Of a stretch of DNA of 64,000 nucleotides, positions 48,285 through 60,072 are shown one piece after another. Position 1 is the stretch's first letter. Every line of letters begins with the position of its first letter. A model generated the notes under the pieces. The model was not told the origin of the DNA. It ran no database searches and saw nothing but the letters and a program-made list of their open reading frames with translations. The stretch is from Anadara kagoshimensis (taxonomy: Eukaryota; Mollusca; Bivalvia; Arcoida; Arcidae). The translations under genes were made by a program, and so were the position numbers. The DNA is taken from the NCBI GenBank assembly GCA_021292105.1, contig CM037862.1, forward strand, positions 690,501-754,500, in the 5' to 3' direction.

Positions 48285-48471
48285 CAGTAAAGACTCGTTA
48301 TAATGCCCCTCGATAACTTTGCCACCTCGCTTATCGCCACACTATTTTCAAGTCCCAAAATCCATTTTGTTTATGATTTTCCTTTTGGGCCTCCCTCGAT
48401 TTATTGCCAAACCCCTTTATAACGCCAAAATTTGACTGAACAAATAGTGTCAATGAAACGAGGTTTTACTG
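48285..48471. mobile_element. 187-bp pogo/Tigger-like MITE with TA target duplication
   Basis: The left terminus CAGTAAAGACTCGTTATAAT and the right terminus CGAGGTTTTACTG are inverted partners. TA flanks both ends (48283-48284, 48472-48473). CAGTAAAACCTCGTTATAA-type ends are typical of pogo/Tigger-derived MITEs. Confidence 0.75.
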
Positions 48472-48754
48472 TACATGGAGAATGTATTTAAGTCAAAACT
48501 TAGTGTCTGTAATAAATCATATTTGTTTTGAATTTCCACTATTTGATTTAGTTAACGGTAATTTCAACTCAAGACCAATGTGCATTGGCAGGTTCTTTTG
48601 TTTTTCCTATAAGTATGATCACAGATGACAGACAATACCGCTATCAAGAGCAACAAAACAAGCAAAAATCAAAAGCGATAATAAAAATTATTTTGGCCGT
48701 CATCTTATTATTGTTGATAAATTTAATGTTCCAGTAACCAATTTCACCGGATTT

Positions 48755-48950
48755 CTTTGAAGTTCCATAATTCCTTGTTGCTGTCATTCTCAATTTTGAT
48801 TACACACGTGGTGGGTGTACCTAAACAGAATGTGTTCCCAGCCTCGCTTTCCAGGTTAAAGTTCACGCGTTTGACCTAATTAACAAATTTCAAAGTTTTT
48901 ACTTTGCTTCTGGATTATGATTTAGACATGAATTAGTATTTTTGTTTTTG
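48755..48950 (+). mobile_element. Retroelement tail repeat
   Basis: It shows CTCAATTTTGATTACACACG, TGGTGGGTGTACCTAAACAG, TTTCAAAGTTTTTACTTTGC and TTCTGGATTATGATTTAGAC followed by ATGAATTAGTATTTTTG. Diverged but full to the 3' end. Confidence 0.7.
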
Positions 48951-50440
48951 ATTTCACAATGTAAACACTTGATCAAAGTCAAATGTTTTATTTACCTTCT
49001 TATTTCGCTATTTTGCTGTATTGTGCTTGAATGTAGAATTTATTCAAAACATCATATCATTGTTATGTTTGAAAAAATAAGTTCACTCGTTACCTTGCTA
49101 CATGTGTTCTTTTCTTCGTTTTTTACCTAGTTAATTATTTGATCATTTTAATATCAAGTAGGTATCTTCTATTGTTTTTATAGATGATGTAGTTCATACA
49201 TACTATTTTCTTACACCAAATGCACAGTTAACAACAGTCTTCCTCTCCCAGGAGTTCGAGAACCTGTTTCTGATTTTGAGTTATGGTGGTGTAAATGTTT
49301 TAATCGGCTGTGGATGTTCAATAGTTTGTAACAGACAAGCTAAACTCAACATGGAATACTAGTATGGCTTAAAATTAAAAACATTTTACGATACCGGTCC
49401 TCTTGTTTGTATTGTTTTGGTCCATTTTCAATTAATATAATTGATTGTACACCACACTATCCACATAAGATCTGAAATATCACCAAATATTTTGACATAT
49501 AAGCGGCCCGGATGTAAGGTTTAATATAAGAAATAGGAAATTCCTTTGGGTAAATTTCAGCTCGTAAAGTCCTTTCGCTTTGGCTTATATTTTTGTTTTG
49601 TCTAATTGATATGAAATAGGATAAGGAACATGAATTCTGTCACGACCAGGAGGGATAGTTGTCATTTAACTCATATAGTTGTTTGACATTTATTTGACCC
49701 ATGGAAACATATACCATATACACAAAAGTATTATAAAAAAAAGTACTTGACAACATGACCCAAAGGGGCCGGACTATTACAACTAACGTAGAATTATGTA
49801 TAAAAACTATAACTGAAAATAATACATTTGACAATTACCAGAACCATCAACAACACGCTATAGCGCACAACGGAGGTATAATGGAACAAGGCAAGGCGAA
49901 CACATACAAATGTATTGAGAACACTTGATGTAATACACTGGAGCGCACTTTGCATGATATTAGAGTCAAATAGGTATATTATTTTGTCAAAACTATCAAG
50001 AACACATTACAGCTAATAGATAAAATAAAACAAACAAAACAATACATTTTGTATTGATTATAAACCTTTTACTTCGGATGCACACTAGATATTATAATAA
50101 CTGAACACAATTAATAGATGGTGTTCTATCTCCTAATATTGCTAAATTGGATTCTAATATAAGAACTTATACCTCAGTTATTAAACCCACCAAATTTTAT
50201 TTTTCTTTTGTCAATTTTCAGTTTATATGTATTTATTGAATACATGTTATAATTCATAAATGTGTATAATGTTACTTAACATTCTTATATCTCTACATAT
50301 ATAGAGGAATCAAATAAAGAATGGATGAAAGAATGAATCTACTTTCTCCTTTTATTTGAATTTTTATGATGGTTTTATTAATATGCTATGGTTTAGTATA
50401 TTCCCATCATTGGAACCTTACACATCGAAGCCAGCTGCTT
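48951..50440. other. Intergenic, no gene seen
   Basis: AT-rich, no supported feature. Confidence 0.4.
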
Positions 50441-50450
50441 ACAAATAAAA

Positions 50451-50760
50451 TGTTGACGCAGGAATATTGCAAGCCTAAACCAAAAATTTCATGGCTTTCT
50501 TAACAATATTGTTGATAACTATGATGTCTCTGCATTTAAAATTGTCCTGGATATATTTTGACATTCCATAGTTCCATGTTCTTTTCATTATCAGTTTTGA
50601 TTTTTCGCTTCATTCAAGATTATTATCAGTTTATGGTTGGTGGAAGAAACTGGAGTGACCTTCGATAAAATTGCCCACACCAGGATCTATCCAAGTGGGC
50701 CTTAAAGGCGACATGATTCCTAAGCTCGCGCTTCTCAGGCTCAGTCCTCCACAACAGCGT
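50451..50760 (+). mobile_element. Retroelement tail repeat (5' part) fused to another dispersed repeat
   Basis: TTGACGCAGGAATATTGCAA and ATTGTCCTGGATATATTTT then CATAGTTCCATGTTC match the 60.8-kb copy. From about 50,628 the sequence switches to CAGTTTATGGTTGGTGGAAG and AAACTGGAGTGACC, the repeat seen at 14,090. It ends ACAACAGCGTTAAAACAACA. Confidence 0.55.
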
Positions 50761-51814
50761 TAAAACAACAAACAATAAACTGCAGTATAATGCATACGTT
50801 ATCTAGTTTTTCTGCTATACACGTAATAGAGATGTAACTCCAGGAGAATAATTCTACATTAACCTTTGTTATTGTAAGACATACATAAAGATTACTGACA
50901 ATACAGAACTACAGCCTTAACAAGGTTTGTTCAACATTGGGTATCACAAATAATGGAAACAAATTAAAAAGAATCGATCGAACCGTAAAATACATGGCAC
51001 ATCTAAATTAACGTCTTAAATTAATGCCTTGTAAATGGGAATTTCATGGCATGTCCACTAAATAAAACAACAACAGTCAGACTTAATTTTCTATTACACA
51101 TGATAAATTGTTTTTCTACCTGACAGAGCTAATTGGATAAACGACTGGAATAATAATATCACCGTGGTTAACGTTCTTGTTACGTTTGAACACAGTTGGG
51201 TCATCTAAAACATCATTTCATTTGTCACAGAGAACAGTTTTTGGTATGTGTTAGTTTCTAATTTTAGCCAACGCTAGGGGAGTCAAATAGTTTATGATAG
51301 AATTGAGATGTTAGTCACACACATATACTTTGTTCATATTTATATTCTAATTCGCCAAGCTCAAACTAATATAAAATATTTTTAAAATAAAACTCAACAC
51401 ATAAACGTTAAGGACATATCAGCTTAATTACAACAATGTTACACATAAATTAAATAGATCTTCAACCTCACAGCGAACTCACTGTGTAATTTATTCAGAC
51501 TGAATGTACATGTATATATAATAACTTTCAAAAATCTACAATAGCAAAAGTATCACATAGTACAAGTTAAATACATTGGGCGAGGTTACAAAAGAATATG
51601 ACTGTGGTGCAACGAGTGGTTAACTTCGAATGCTGTATACCTACATGGCTAAAAACACGTACGTATTTTCGTAAATACTAATGCCCGTATAAGCACCCCG
51701 TGAATCCGCAATGCGGTAAAACCATACCAAATTTAGTGATCACATGATCACTTCTGGTTCACATATTGGACACCACCCGTTTTACGGGATCACTCATGTG
51801 CAACACGTAAGTTT
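50761..51814. other. Intergenic, no gene seen
   Basis: AT-rich, no supported feature. Confidence 0.4.
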
Positions 51815-52230
51815 TCAATTTAGTTTATTAGCATTAAACATGTTACAATCATTTTTATAGCCATACAACAACAATCATTATGCACAGGAAACAACTAAAT
51901 ACATTATTTTACAAAACATTTCATCTTAATTTAAATGCATTAAATATAAATTTTGCAACGTTTGTAATAATTATTTTCCTTTTATCCCCCATTAAACAAT
52001 AAAACTTTTGTAGATTTGGCCAACGACAATAATATTTCGGTAAATAACGATGTCTTAATGATATGTATTTTGGACAGACCAACAAAAAATGGTATTCGTT
52101 TTCAATAACTTTCATGTTGCAACATGTACAAAAACGCAAATTTTTATCTACCACGCTCAATAGCCAAGTCATGGTTACTTAATCTAAATTTTGTTAATAA
52201 TACTCTAAGCCACTCTAAATTTTAATAAAT
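51815..52230 (-). mobile_element. 5'-truncated LINE fragment (ORF2 C-terminus)
   Basis: The minus strand encodes LEWLRVLLTKFRLSNHDL near 52,225-52,160, then, after a frameshift, FCTCC...EYHFLLVCPKY...KFIFNAFKLR and a stop at 51921. The spacing CxCC...ExEYHFLLxCPKY is the zinc-knuckle-like end of many invertebrate LINE ORF2 proteins. It is a different family from the element at 54.2-59.4 kb. A CATTATGCACAGGAAACA word in its 3' region recurs at about 52,463 and may mark a second tail. Confidence 0.75.
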
Positions 52231-53340
52231 ATATGTTTTAGTGTTGATGATTCTAGAGATATAATATTCTTCAGATACTTTCTATTCAATCCTCATAGTT
52301 TATAATGTAATACACTTATTAAAATCCTTATTATACCTTGTCGCTTTTTGATGTTTTATTGTTTTTATATTCTGACACAAGAACACCTTCCACTCACTCA
52401 GATCACTATATAGATGTTATTATTCCATTTTAATTTATTGTTACATATATACACATACACATTATGCACAGGACACAGTCTTTTACAATAAAATGAAATG
52501 CTAATAAAACTACACAATATTAAGACTATATAAAACACATAAGGTAGACATATTACAGTAAAACCTTTATATATTAACCATAATTTCTGCTAATAAAAAA
52601 AAAAACCAAAGTGATAGTAATTGTATAGAGTTATTAATACTACACTCAATTAAAGATGATTAGTTCATAAATGTTCTTGTAAGATATCTCTTCCAAAATG
52701 TAACTATCAACAGCCTGATGGAACTTTAATGGGAAAATGGAATTTGGATCCCAGAATGCTATTTGTATAATATAATTTGACCGTTTTATAACACCTGCTG
52801 TGTCCAGTTAATTGAATGTGTAAAATAAAGATCACTTTTTTAACATTAATCTACGTTACAAAGGAATTCTTGTAATTGTACATTTCAGTGGCGTGTGAAA
52901 AAATGATTTGTTTTTAAGGATAGTTTTAGTTCAAGAAAAGGTCAGATTATTGTTCCAATACATCAAACATTAGCAGCTAGATGATAGTAATACGATTAGG
53001 TAGAATTGTTCTTTTTCTCGTTCACGATCCAATAGACTTCGTCTTTGTTTCTCGTGTAAAATTGTTTCAGAGAACATAATTCAATTAACTGGTCTTGGTG
53101 GCCAGGGCTTTTTTATTATCCCGAAATTATTTTATTATTTCTATCTCAAAATCATTTAGTTTAAACGATATTTATTTCAATAAATATATACATGAACAAT
53201 AACATTTCATCAAATAGACAGAAAGGGGATTCCGGAACAAGAGTGAAAACTCTTATATTAACCAGTCTCCCTGGATAATACATTACAAAACATGAAAGGA
53301 GCTTACTTAACTAATAAAAGTCAAGAATAAATGATTAATT
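52231..53340. other. Intergenic, no gene seen
   Basis: AT-rich. CATTATGCACAGGACACAG near 52,463 resembles the tail of the fragment just upstream. Otherwise no feature is supported. Confidence 0.4.
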
Positions 53341-54050
53341 AATATGTAAATAAATAGCGATTAAATAAATAAATAAATATATAAATAAGTACGTGAATAC
53401 ACAAATAATAAGCAAGTAAATAGGTATGCGAATATAGGTATATAAGAAACAAAAACAGAAAAAGAAGATACTAAAAAATGTAAATATGTAATTAATGTAA
53501 ATAGATAAATAAATAAATAGGTGTGTGAAAATAGGAATATAATAATAGGATACTAAAAAATGTAAACTATGTAATTAATGTAAATAGATAAATAAATAAA
53601 TAGGTGTGTGAAAATAGGAATATAATAAACAAAAACCGAAAAAGAAGATACTAAAAAGTGTAAGTAAGTAATAATATAATTGCATAAATAAGTAAATAAA
53701 TAAATAAATAGATAAAATAAATAGATAGATAGATAGATGTGTGAATATAAGATATAGGAAACACAAGCAGAAAAACTAGATAACTAAAAAAAGTGTAAAA
53801 AGTACTTAATGTAAATACATTTTTTTCTCTCATATGAAAAAGATAGATAAACAAAATAGATTGGCTAACTAACTAACTAATAATAATAATAATAATTAAT
53901 AATAATATTTATAACAATCACAACAATATAGCCAGAAACAAAAGCAAAAAGTAGATACTAAAAAAAGTGGAAAAAGTACTTAATGTAAATATATTTTTTC
54001 TCTCATATGAAAAAGGTAGATAAACAAAATAGATTGGCTAACTAACTAAC

Positions 54051-54093
<43 letters not shown>

Positions 54094-54187
54094 TATAACA
54101 ATCACAACAATATAGCTTTTGTAATATTTACTTTGTTAGATGATAAGCAGAGTAGGTGTAAAAGTGAATGTAAATAAATAAATAATA

Positions 54188-54226
<39 letters not shown>

Positions 54227-54240
54227 GTGGGTGTGTATAT
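53341..54240. repeat. Compound AT-rich tandem region downstream of the LINE
   Basis: Consists of (AAAT)n, (TAA)n (54,048-54,092), AGATAGATAG and longer duplicated units. GGTGTGTGAAAATAGGAATA recurs at about 53,520 and 53,603. A ~110-base block with CTCTCATATGAAAAAG and ATTGGCTAACTAACTAAC recurs at about 53,790 and 53,950. It abuts the 3' end of the minus-strand LINE, whose (ATTT)n tail is at about 54,226-54,170. Confidence 0.8.
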
Positions 54241-54269
54241 ATAATAAATTTACGCACTACTATCAACAG

Positions 54270-57200
54270 TTATCTCGCAAAACGTTTTGATTGTAAAATA
54301 AATTCTTGCACAGAAAGGAAAATTTCTTCGTTTTGTTCATTAGATAACATGGGGTCACCATACAATAATTTATCAATATTTAAGACATAAGGAAGTGTAT
54401 TAATAGTTCTTAAACGAATATTATCAAATAACTGACAAAATAAAAGAAAATGTCTTGAATTTTCTATATGTCCACAACGACAATAGGGATCATCAACTAA
54501 ATTTTTGTTAAACAAATGACATTTCAAGGAACTACATTCTAATCTAAGTCTTGCGTGAAGTATTTGTCCCATTCGACATCCACAGCTGAAATAATTAGGT
54601 ATTTTGACGCTAGTGTCTAAAAACGTTTTAAAGACTGTTAAGGAGTTATGTTTAATGTCGTTAGGGATGTCATTCCAATCTCTTATAACAGAAGGTAAAA
54701 ATGAATTAAAATAAGAAGATGTTCTACAGAGAATACTTTGGAAATTTTGGGAGCCTCGTGTGTTGTGCGAATGAATATCATTATAAGATGGTGGAACAAG
54801 ATTTGATAAATAAGTAGGAGCCAAGTTTTGATTCATTTTATAAAACTGTATTAACTTGTGGTTATTTCTTCTTTTAGCCAAAGTCTCCCACCCTGTTTCG
54901 ATATATAATAATTGGATACTCGTTAGTTTTGTAGCCCCACAGACAATACGGGCGGCTTCGATGTTTATGTTTTCAATTCTTTGCTTTAAAATTTCGGATA
55001 TATTATCCCAGACAATATCACCATATTCAAGCAACGGCCTAATAAAACTAAAATATATTTTTTCCAAAACGTTACGTGATAGGATAAACTTGTATTTTCT
55101 TAAAATGTATATTCTGAATTTAGCTTTAGCTTCAATAGTTTCGATATGTTTTTCCCATGAAAAATCAGAAGCGAAAGTTAAACCCAAGTGTTTATGTTCA
55201 TCAACGTCGTGAATTAACGTTCCGTTCATATAAAGACTAGGATGAAAAGGTTGTTTTGATTTTCTAGATATTAGCATAGTTTCTGTTTTGCTTGGGTTAA
55301 AAGATACCAACCATTTCTTTGACCATACATTTATTTTTTCTAAATTGTCATTGAGTAATGATGCTGATTGAAAAGGATCATCAACAATACAGTAAAGTGT
55401 AGTGTCGTCAGCAAAAAGTCTAATCTTACAGTTTATATCTGTGACAATGTCATTTATATATATTAAAATAATATTGGACCCAGTATTGACCCTTGTGGTA
55501 CACCGGCATTTATATTTAACCACTCAGAAGTGCTGTTTTTGATTACGACTCTGTTACGACGATTAGAAAGATAGTTTTCAAACCATAAAAGTAAATTACC
55601 CGATATACCTATTGAACGCAATTTTATTAATAGGCCCGCATGCCATACCCTGTCGAAAGCCTTACTTATGTCACAGAAAATTATTCGAACCTCTTTGCCT
55701 GAATCAAGAGCTTTGACAACGTCGTTAGATATATCAAGAAGTTGACAGACAGTAGAATCGCCAGTTCTAAAACCAGATTGTAGATTTGTGATAATATTGT
55801 TTTCTAACAGGAATACATTGAGATACTTAAGAACACATTTTTCAAAAACTTTACCAAGAATATTACAAAGAGAAATTGGTCTGTAATTTTTTACATCGCT
55901 GGGATCGCCTTTTTTATATAACGGAATTACATTCGCGTCTTTCCAACAGTTCGGAAAAATACTATTACTGAGTAATTTGTTAAACAATTTTGTTATGGGT
56001 AAACACAATTCGTTGCATGCATATTTAAGTAGTCGCGGATTAATAAGATCCGGACCACAAGCTTTAGATACGTCTAAAGATAACAAAATTTGTCGAACAT
56101 CATCAATTTTAAGTTCAATATTTTCAAGTACAATGTTTGGTGTGTTACATCGAGGTATGTTTATATTAGTGTCGTCAATAATAGACTGTTTACAAAAATA
56201 TTCATTTAATATGTTTACTTTTTTATCATCATCGTCGTAAAGTTTATTGTTGTAAAATAAGGGCGGTATTGAATCCTTTTTATGTTTATTGTTAATACAG
56301 AGTTTAGCAATTCGCCACCAAGATTTAGAGGATATATTGTTTTCGCGCAAGTCGTTCGCCAATTTATTAATATAATCTTTTTTCGCGTTTCGTATAGCAG
56401 TAACACACTTATTTCTGATTTCTCTGAATGCGGTCCAGTGATTAACTAAGTTTGTTTTCTTCGCTCTACTGTGAAATCGGCGGCGCTTTCTGATCATTCG
56501 TTTAATATTGCACTTGATCCATGGTTTATCGTTTTCCCTTATAGTGACGACTTTATTCGGTATACATTCTGTAGCGATTTTTAAAATGATATTAGAGATA
56601 TTTAGAGAAGATTGGTTTAAATCAAGATTGTTCAAGATATTATCCCAGTCGGTTTGTGATATTTTTTGTCTATATAGATCATAATTTCCATTTTTATAGT
56701 CCCAGATTTTTCGTGTAAATGTCTTATTAGTTGGTTTTTCTATACTTAAAACTAAAAAAATGGGACAATGATACCGTGTATTTACTTCACAAAAGGTTTC
56801 ACAAATACCACAACATTCAACAGGAGTATTTTCAGTAACTATAAATAAGTCTATGAGTGAACAAGAATGTTCTGTGTAATGAGTAGGTTCATTAATTAAC
56901 TGAGTAAAATTAAAATTTAATAACAAATCGTTAATATTACTAGTTGGATATTTAAACTGATCTTCATTAAAATCGCCAGTAATAACAATATAATCGTGTT
57001 TACATTCTGAAGCCAGTTCTATTGAATATTCTATTTCTTGCCAAGATGTGTTGGCATCAGGTGGCCTGTAGAAGGCACCCAGTAAAATTACTTTACCCTT
57101 AACGGTCAGTTCACACCAAAGACATTCTATATTTTGAACCTGTAATTCGGGCTTGTGTTTAAAGTATAGCGAATCATTTATATATATAATAACACCTCCT

Positions 57201-57916
57201 CCTAGTCTCGCTTCTCTATCGCGTCTTATCGGTTCGTGGTATCCGTCTAGACATATATCTGAAGTTAATATTGAAGGGTTGAGCCAAGTTTCAGTGAAAA
57301 TTAGGACGTCAAACTGGCTAGATTCACTATTGATTAAGTCGATTTTGGGTAGCAAGCTTTGTATGTTAAGATGCATAAAGGATAAATATTTATTTGACAA
57401 TATGTCGATATTTAAACTTGTATTCGAACTAGCTGTATTAGTATGCTTGTCGTCGTATACAGGGCCAGGGTTTTTTTCAACATCACCAGATATATAAAGT
57501 ATACTTTGTAAACATGTTTTTGCTAATGCAAGATAAAAAATATCGAGTATAAAATGGTATAAACACACAGGTATTTTTACATGATAACGGTTTAACATGT
57601 GACAACTTATTACTGAGTATATACTACTGATATAACCATAAACACAATGGTTATATATGCATTTATACACAGTCACTAACAATGGTAACATCAATATATG
57701 GTCATTACAAATACGCACAGAATAACATAGTATACACAAAACGGAAAATAAATTTAAAATTTTCAAATAACAACTAATAAGTAACAACAAAGTAACATAT
57801 TTAAAACTATTCGTCCAGACGACATTAGCATTAGAACAAATTGAATATTCTAAATATATTCTAGATGAGTTGAAGAGGCCAATTCTTGCACGATGTGTGT
57901 GTAGTGACACAGGCAT
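54270..57916 (-). pseudogene. LINE ORF2 (2A motif, endonuclease, reverse transcriptase), frameshifted
   Basis: The first frame runs 57916-55463 (817 residues) and the second 55523-54270. Order: hydrophobic leader (1-140), a 2A motif with its cleavage between G151 and P152, then an APE-like endonuclease (about 175-400: HLNIQSLLPK, TETWL, YRPP, GDFNED). The reverse transcriptase starts near 660 (NYRPISL, FCDISKAFDRVWH at 747-759, GVPQGSILGP at 805-814). The frame breaks right after GPILF by loss of one base in a short T run. The second frame resumes at LIYINDIV and contains the catalytic FADD, then a C-terminal knuckle CRCGHIENSRHFLLFC. Apart from the break, the reverse-transcriptase motifs are intact, so the copy is young. 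Confidence 0.9.
57461..57493 (-). other. 2A-type ribosome-skipping motif in ORF2
   Basis: Residues 142-152 of ORF2 read ISGDVEKNPGP, an exact match to the D-V/I-E-x-N-P-G-P consensus. In known 2A peptides the ribosome fails to join the last glycine and proline, releasing the upstream peptide while translation continues. Here it would separate a hydrophobic ~151-residue leader from the endonuclease-reverse transcriptase. 2A-like motifs are known from APE-type LINEs of trypanosomes and of some marine invertebrates, so the placement is credible. Activity is not shown by sequence alone. Confidence 0.85.
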
Positions 57917-58158
57917 TAAGTGATACCAGGATAAAAAATATAACGAGGTATGTGCAAAAAGGCCAAAACAACTATCAACATGATACTATGCAGTTCATCA
58001 ATGTGAACATTTAATAATGTATTAGGTACAATATACACCCACAATGTACAATTGGAAAAATAAGGAAAAAAGTGAAAGAAAAAGTAAAAAATATAAACTA
58101 AACTGTGAAAAAGTGTTGTAAAATACAATATCAAAAAAAGAACAAAAACTATGTACAT
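57916..58158 (-). other. Small hydrophobic open frame ending in a TAATG overlap with ORF2
   Basis: An 80-codon frame very rich in F, L, I, Y and V with two or three potential membrane segments. Its TAA stop overlaps the ATG proposed for ORF2 (TAATG). Stop-start overlaps of this form are used for reinitiation in the SART1 LINE, so coupling is conceivable. The AT-rich composition alone could also produce such a peptide. Confidence 0.3.
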
Positions 58159-58530
58159 CAGATTGTGTGATGGAATAATCGAAGACCTTGTTATCGATCG
58201 AGGGATCGGTGTTAGTATACATACGTAATTTATTATGAGGACTTGTATATGATTGCATTACATATGTGAAGATCGACCAAGGTAAACTGGCGCGCTGTTA
58301 ACTATCTCACAAAAATGACAGTTATACATGAAGAATGTATATAAATTGTATTAATTTGAAACAAAAAAATATCGCAATTTCTTGACTTTGTGTTTTCTGA
58401 GGTCGTAAACAACACGCCACCTTACCACGGTCGACTTATAAACAAAATTTATTGTTGATTATTAAAATACAATTAAAAGTCATTTATTGGTAGACCACAC
58501 TGGTTAGCTAGGCGTCAGTAAACTGGGTGT
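58159..58530 (-). other. LINE inter-ORF sequence
   Basis: About 370 bases between the ORF1 stop and the small hydrophobic frame, AT-rich and without a supported coding frame. Confidence 0.4.
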
Positions 58531-59417
58531 TCAATGGATACGAACAGCATATAAGTCATTAAGTACTATTTGATGCGACTGCGGCGTACGATGGACCAGA
58601 ATTGTGTTGTTGTTCCATTGGAATAGTTTGTAACTTAAAGGGATCCAAGTCGCTTTCGTTGTCGATACGGTATTTTTTGTCGTTTTTGTCCGATATGAAA
58701 TTTTTCCGTCCCATGTCCATGTTTTATTTACAAGTTTTTCTTTGTATAATTGCCTAGCCTTTGTGTATAATGACTGCCTTCTCTTTGTTAAATCTTCATT
58801 AATGAAGATATCCTTGCTCGAGGAGTTCTTCTTTAGCTCCACCGTGACTTCATTATTTTGCGCTTGAGGTTATAACGGGTAAACTTAACTAAGATTTGTC
58901 TAGGACGGTTGAGACCTGGTTTTCCTGATCTATGTGATCTACTTATGTCCTCGTCGCATACTTCAACACCCATTTTAGTAACGATGTCTCTCACGATGTC
59001 ATCTGTATTCTCCCCAGTTTGTTCGGGAACACCCGATATGCGGACAGCATTACGCCTGCCGTATTGCTCGAGCTCGTCAATACAGAGCTTGAGCTCCTGG
59101 TTTTCATTTCGAAGTATTTGGTTTTCATTTTTAAGAGTATTTACTTCTTTACTTAATTCTTTAAGATAGGAATCTAATGCCTGATTGACAGTACTTAAAA
59201 TTTCATTTTGGAGAGAATCTTTTACTGCTAAGGCTATGCGCTGTATGTCGGTTTCATTTAATGTATATTGATAAACCTTTTGTTCCTCCGTGTTACTCAT
59301 AGTTACGTTTAGATATGTAGTATTGTCGGAATTTGATGGTTCTAGGCTGAGATTCGTAAATCTCCGACGTCGTTTCTTATTTCTACTTTCTACGTTTTGA
59401 AAATTGTCGGACATCAC
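58531..59417 (-). pseudogene. LINE ORF1 (coiled coil plus RNA-binding domain), frameshifted
   Basis: The first frame runs 59417-58833 (194 residues) and the second 58842-58531 (103 residues). The first has a basic stretch (NKKRRRRF, 13-20), a leucine/asparagine-rich coiled coil (about 84-118) and the start of an RRM-like fold, LEQYGRRNAVRISGVPE (116-132), as in L1-type ORF1 proteins. The second continues with the usual C-terminal domain (FINEDLTKRRQSLYTKARQL). The frames overlap by about ten bases, and the break falls where other family members read straight through. No obvious slippery heptamer supports programmed shifting. ORF1 proteins trimerise and bind the element RNA. Confidence 0.82.
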
Positions 59418-59420
59418 ATA

Positions 59421-59904
59421 TTCAATGTATAAAGGTTAAATACTACAAACATGACCATTGACGTGCAACACAAGCGTATATCGATTTTATCTACAGGTAT
59501 ATATACAAGTATATATACAGGTAACGCATAGGTATATCGTGTACGTGGTGTACAGTGAGTAGTTTTTACATTGAATATATCATTGTTTATAAAAATTCAC
59601 AAAGTTCATAAAACTGGTTGGTGCAATCAAAATTATATCTATACCATCATGTGCAGCAGCTTCTTATAGTCCAACCTGCCAAAAATTGCATCTCTCGACC
59701 AACTCCAAAGTGACAATTATTTACATTTTTGCAGACCTCTACAGCTCCGTGTCACGACCGTTTGGCCGTCCAAAATAAATTAATTTAAGTCAATAAAAAT
59801 CATTTAAGTCAATATAAACATTTCATTCTGTACACAGAACTGTACCTTTAACCTTATCATATACAACCAGTGTTGGTGCATTACCAAATGTTTTTCATTC
59901 ATAA
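59421..59904. other. LINE 5' flank and spacer
   Basis: This probably includes the 5' untranslated region of the LINE, whose edge I could not place. No gene is seen. Confidence 0.35.
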
Positions 59905-60072
59905 TCTTGATTACATACATGGCTAGCTGAACATGATACCCTTACGCTTCCAGAGCACCCGGCCTCACTACTCTTGTAGATGTTTACGTAATCAACTAAA
60001 TTAACCAGTTTCTAAAGTTTGTATTTTCTTGTTTGGATTCTGCTTTGTAGATAGATTAGTATGTTGTTTAGA
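59905..60072 (+). mobile_element. Retroelement tail repeat
   Basis: CTTGATTACATACATGGCTA, CCAGAGCACCCGGCCTCACT, AACCAGTTTCTAAAGTTTG and GTAGATAGATTAGTATGTTG follow the family order with divergence. Confidence 0.65.

Larger units (their letters stand above)
54170..59420 (-). mobile_element. Near full-length APE-type non-LTR retrotransposon (LINE)
   Basis: Reading on the minus strand, the order is ORF1 (59417-58531), a ~370-base gap, a small hydrophobic frame, ORF2 (57916-54270), about 40 bases of 3' sequence and an (ATTT)n tail. The layout is that of a two-ORF LINE with an apurinic-type endonuclease. Each ORF carries one frameshift, so this copy is probably dead unless the frameshifts are assembly errors. 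ORF2 homology suggests the CR1/L2/Jockey side of the LINE tree; the clade is not resolved. The true 5' end beyond 59,420 and the target duplication were not found. Confidence 0.88.

Noticed and set aside
55977-56240. Plus-strand frames within the LINE (also 54856-55212, 57153-57497, 58909-59169)
   Set aside because: All are antisense shadows of LINE ORF1 or ORF2.
57461-57493. Viral polyprotein origin for the 2A motif
   Set aside because: The motif is continuous with a LINE endonuclease and reverse transcriptase, and no capsid or viral polymerase sequence is present.
58022-58258. Overlapping 78-codon frame beside the hydrophobic LINE frame
   Set aside because: It overlaps the other frame, is low in complexity and has no relation to the ORF2 start.
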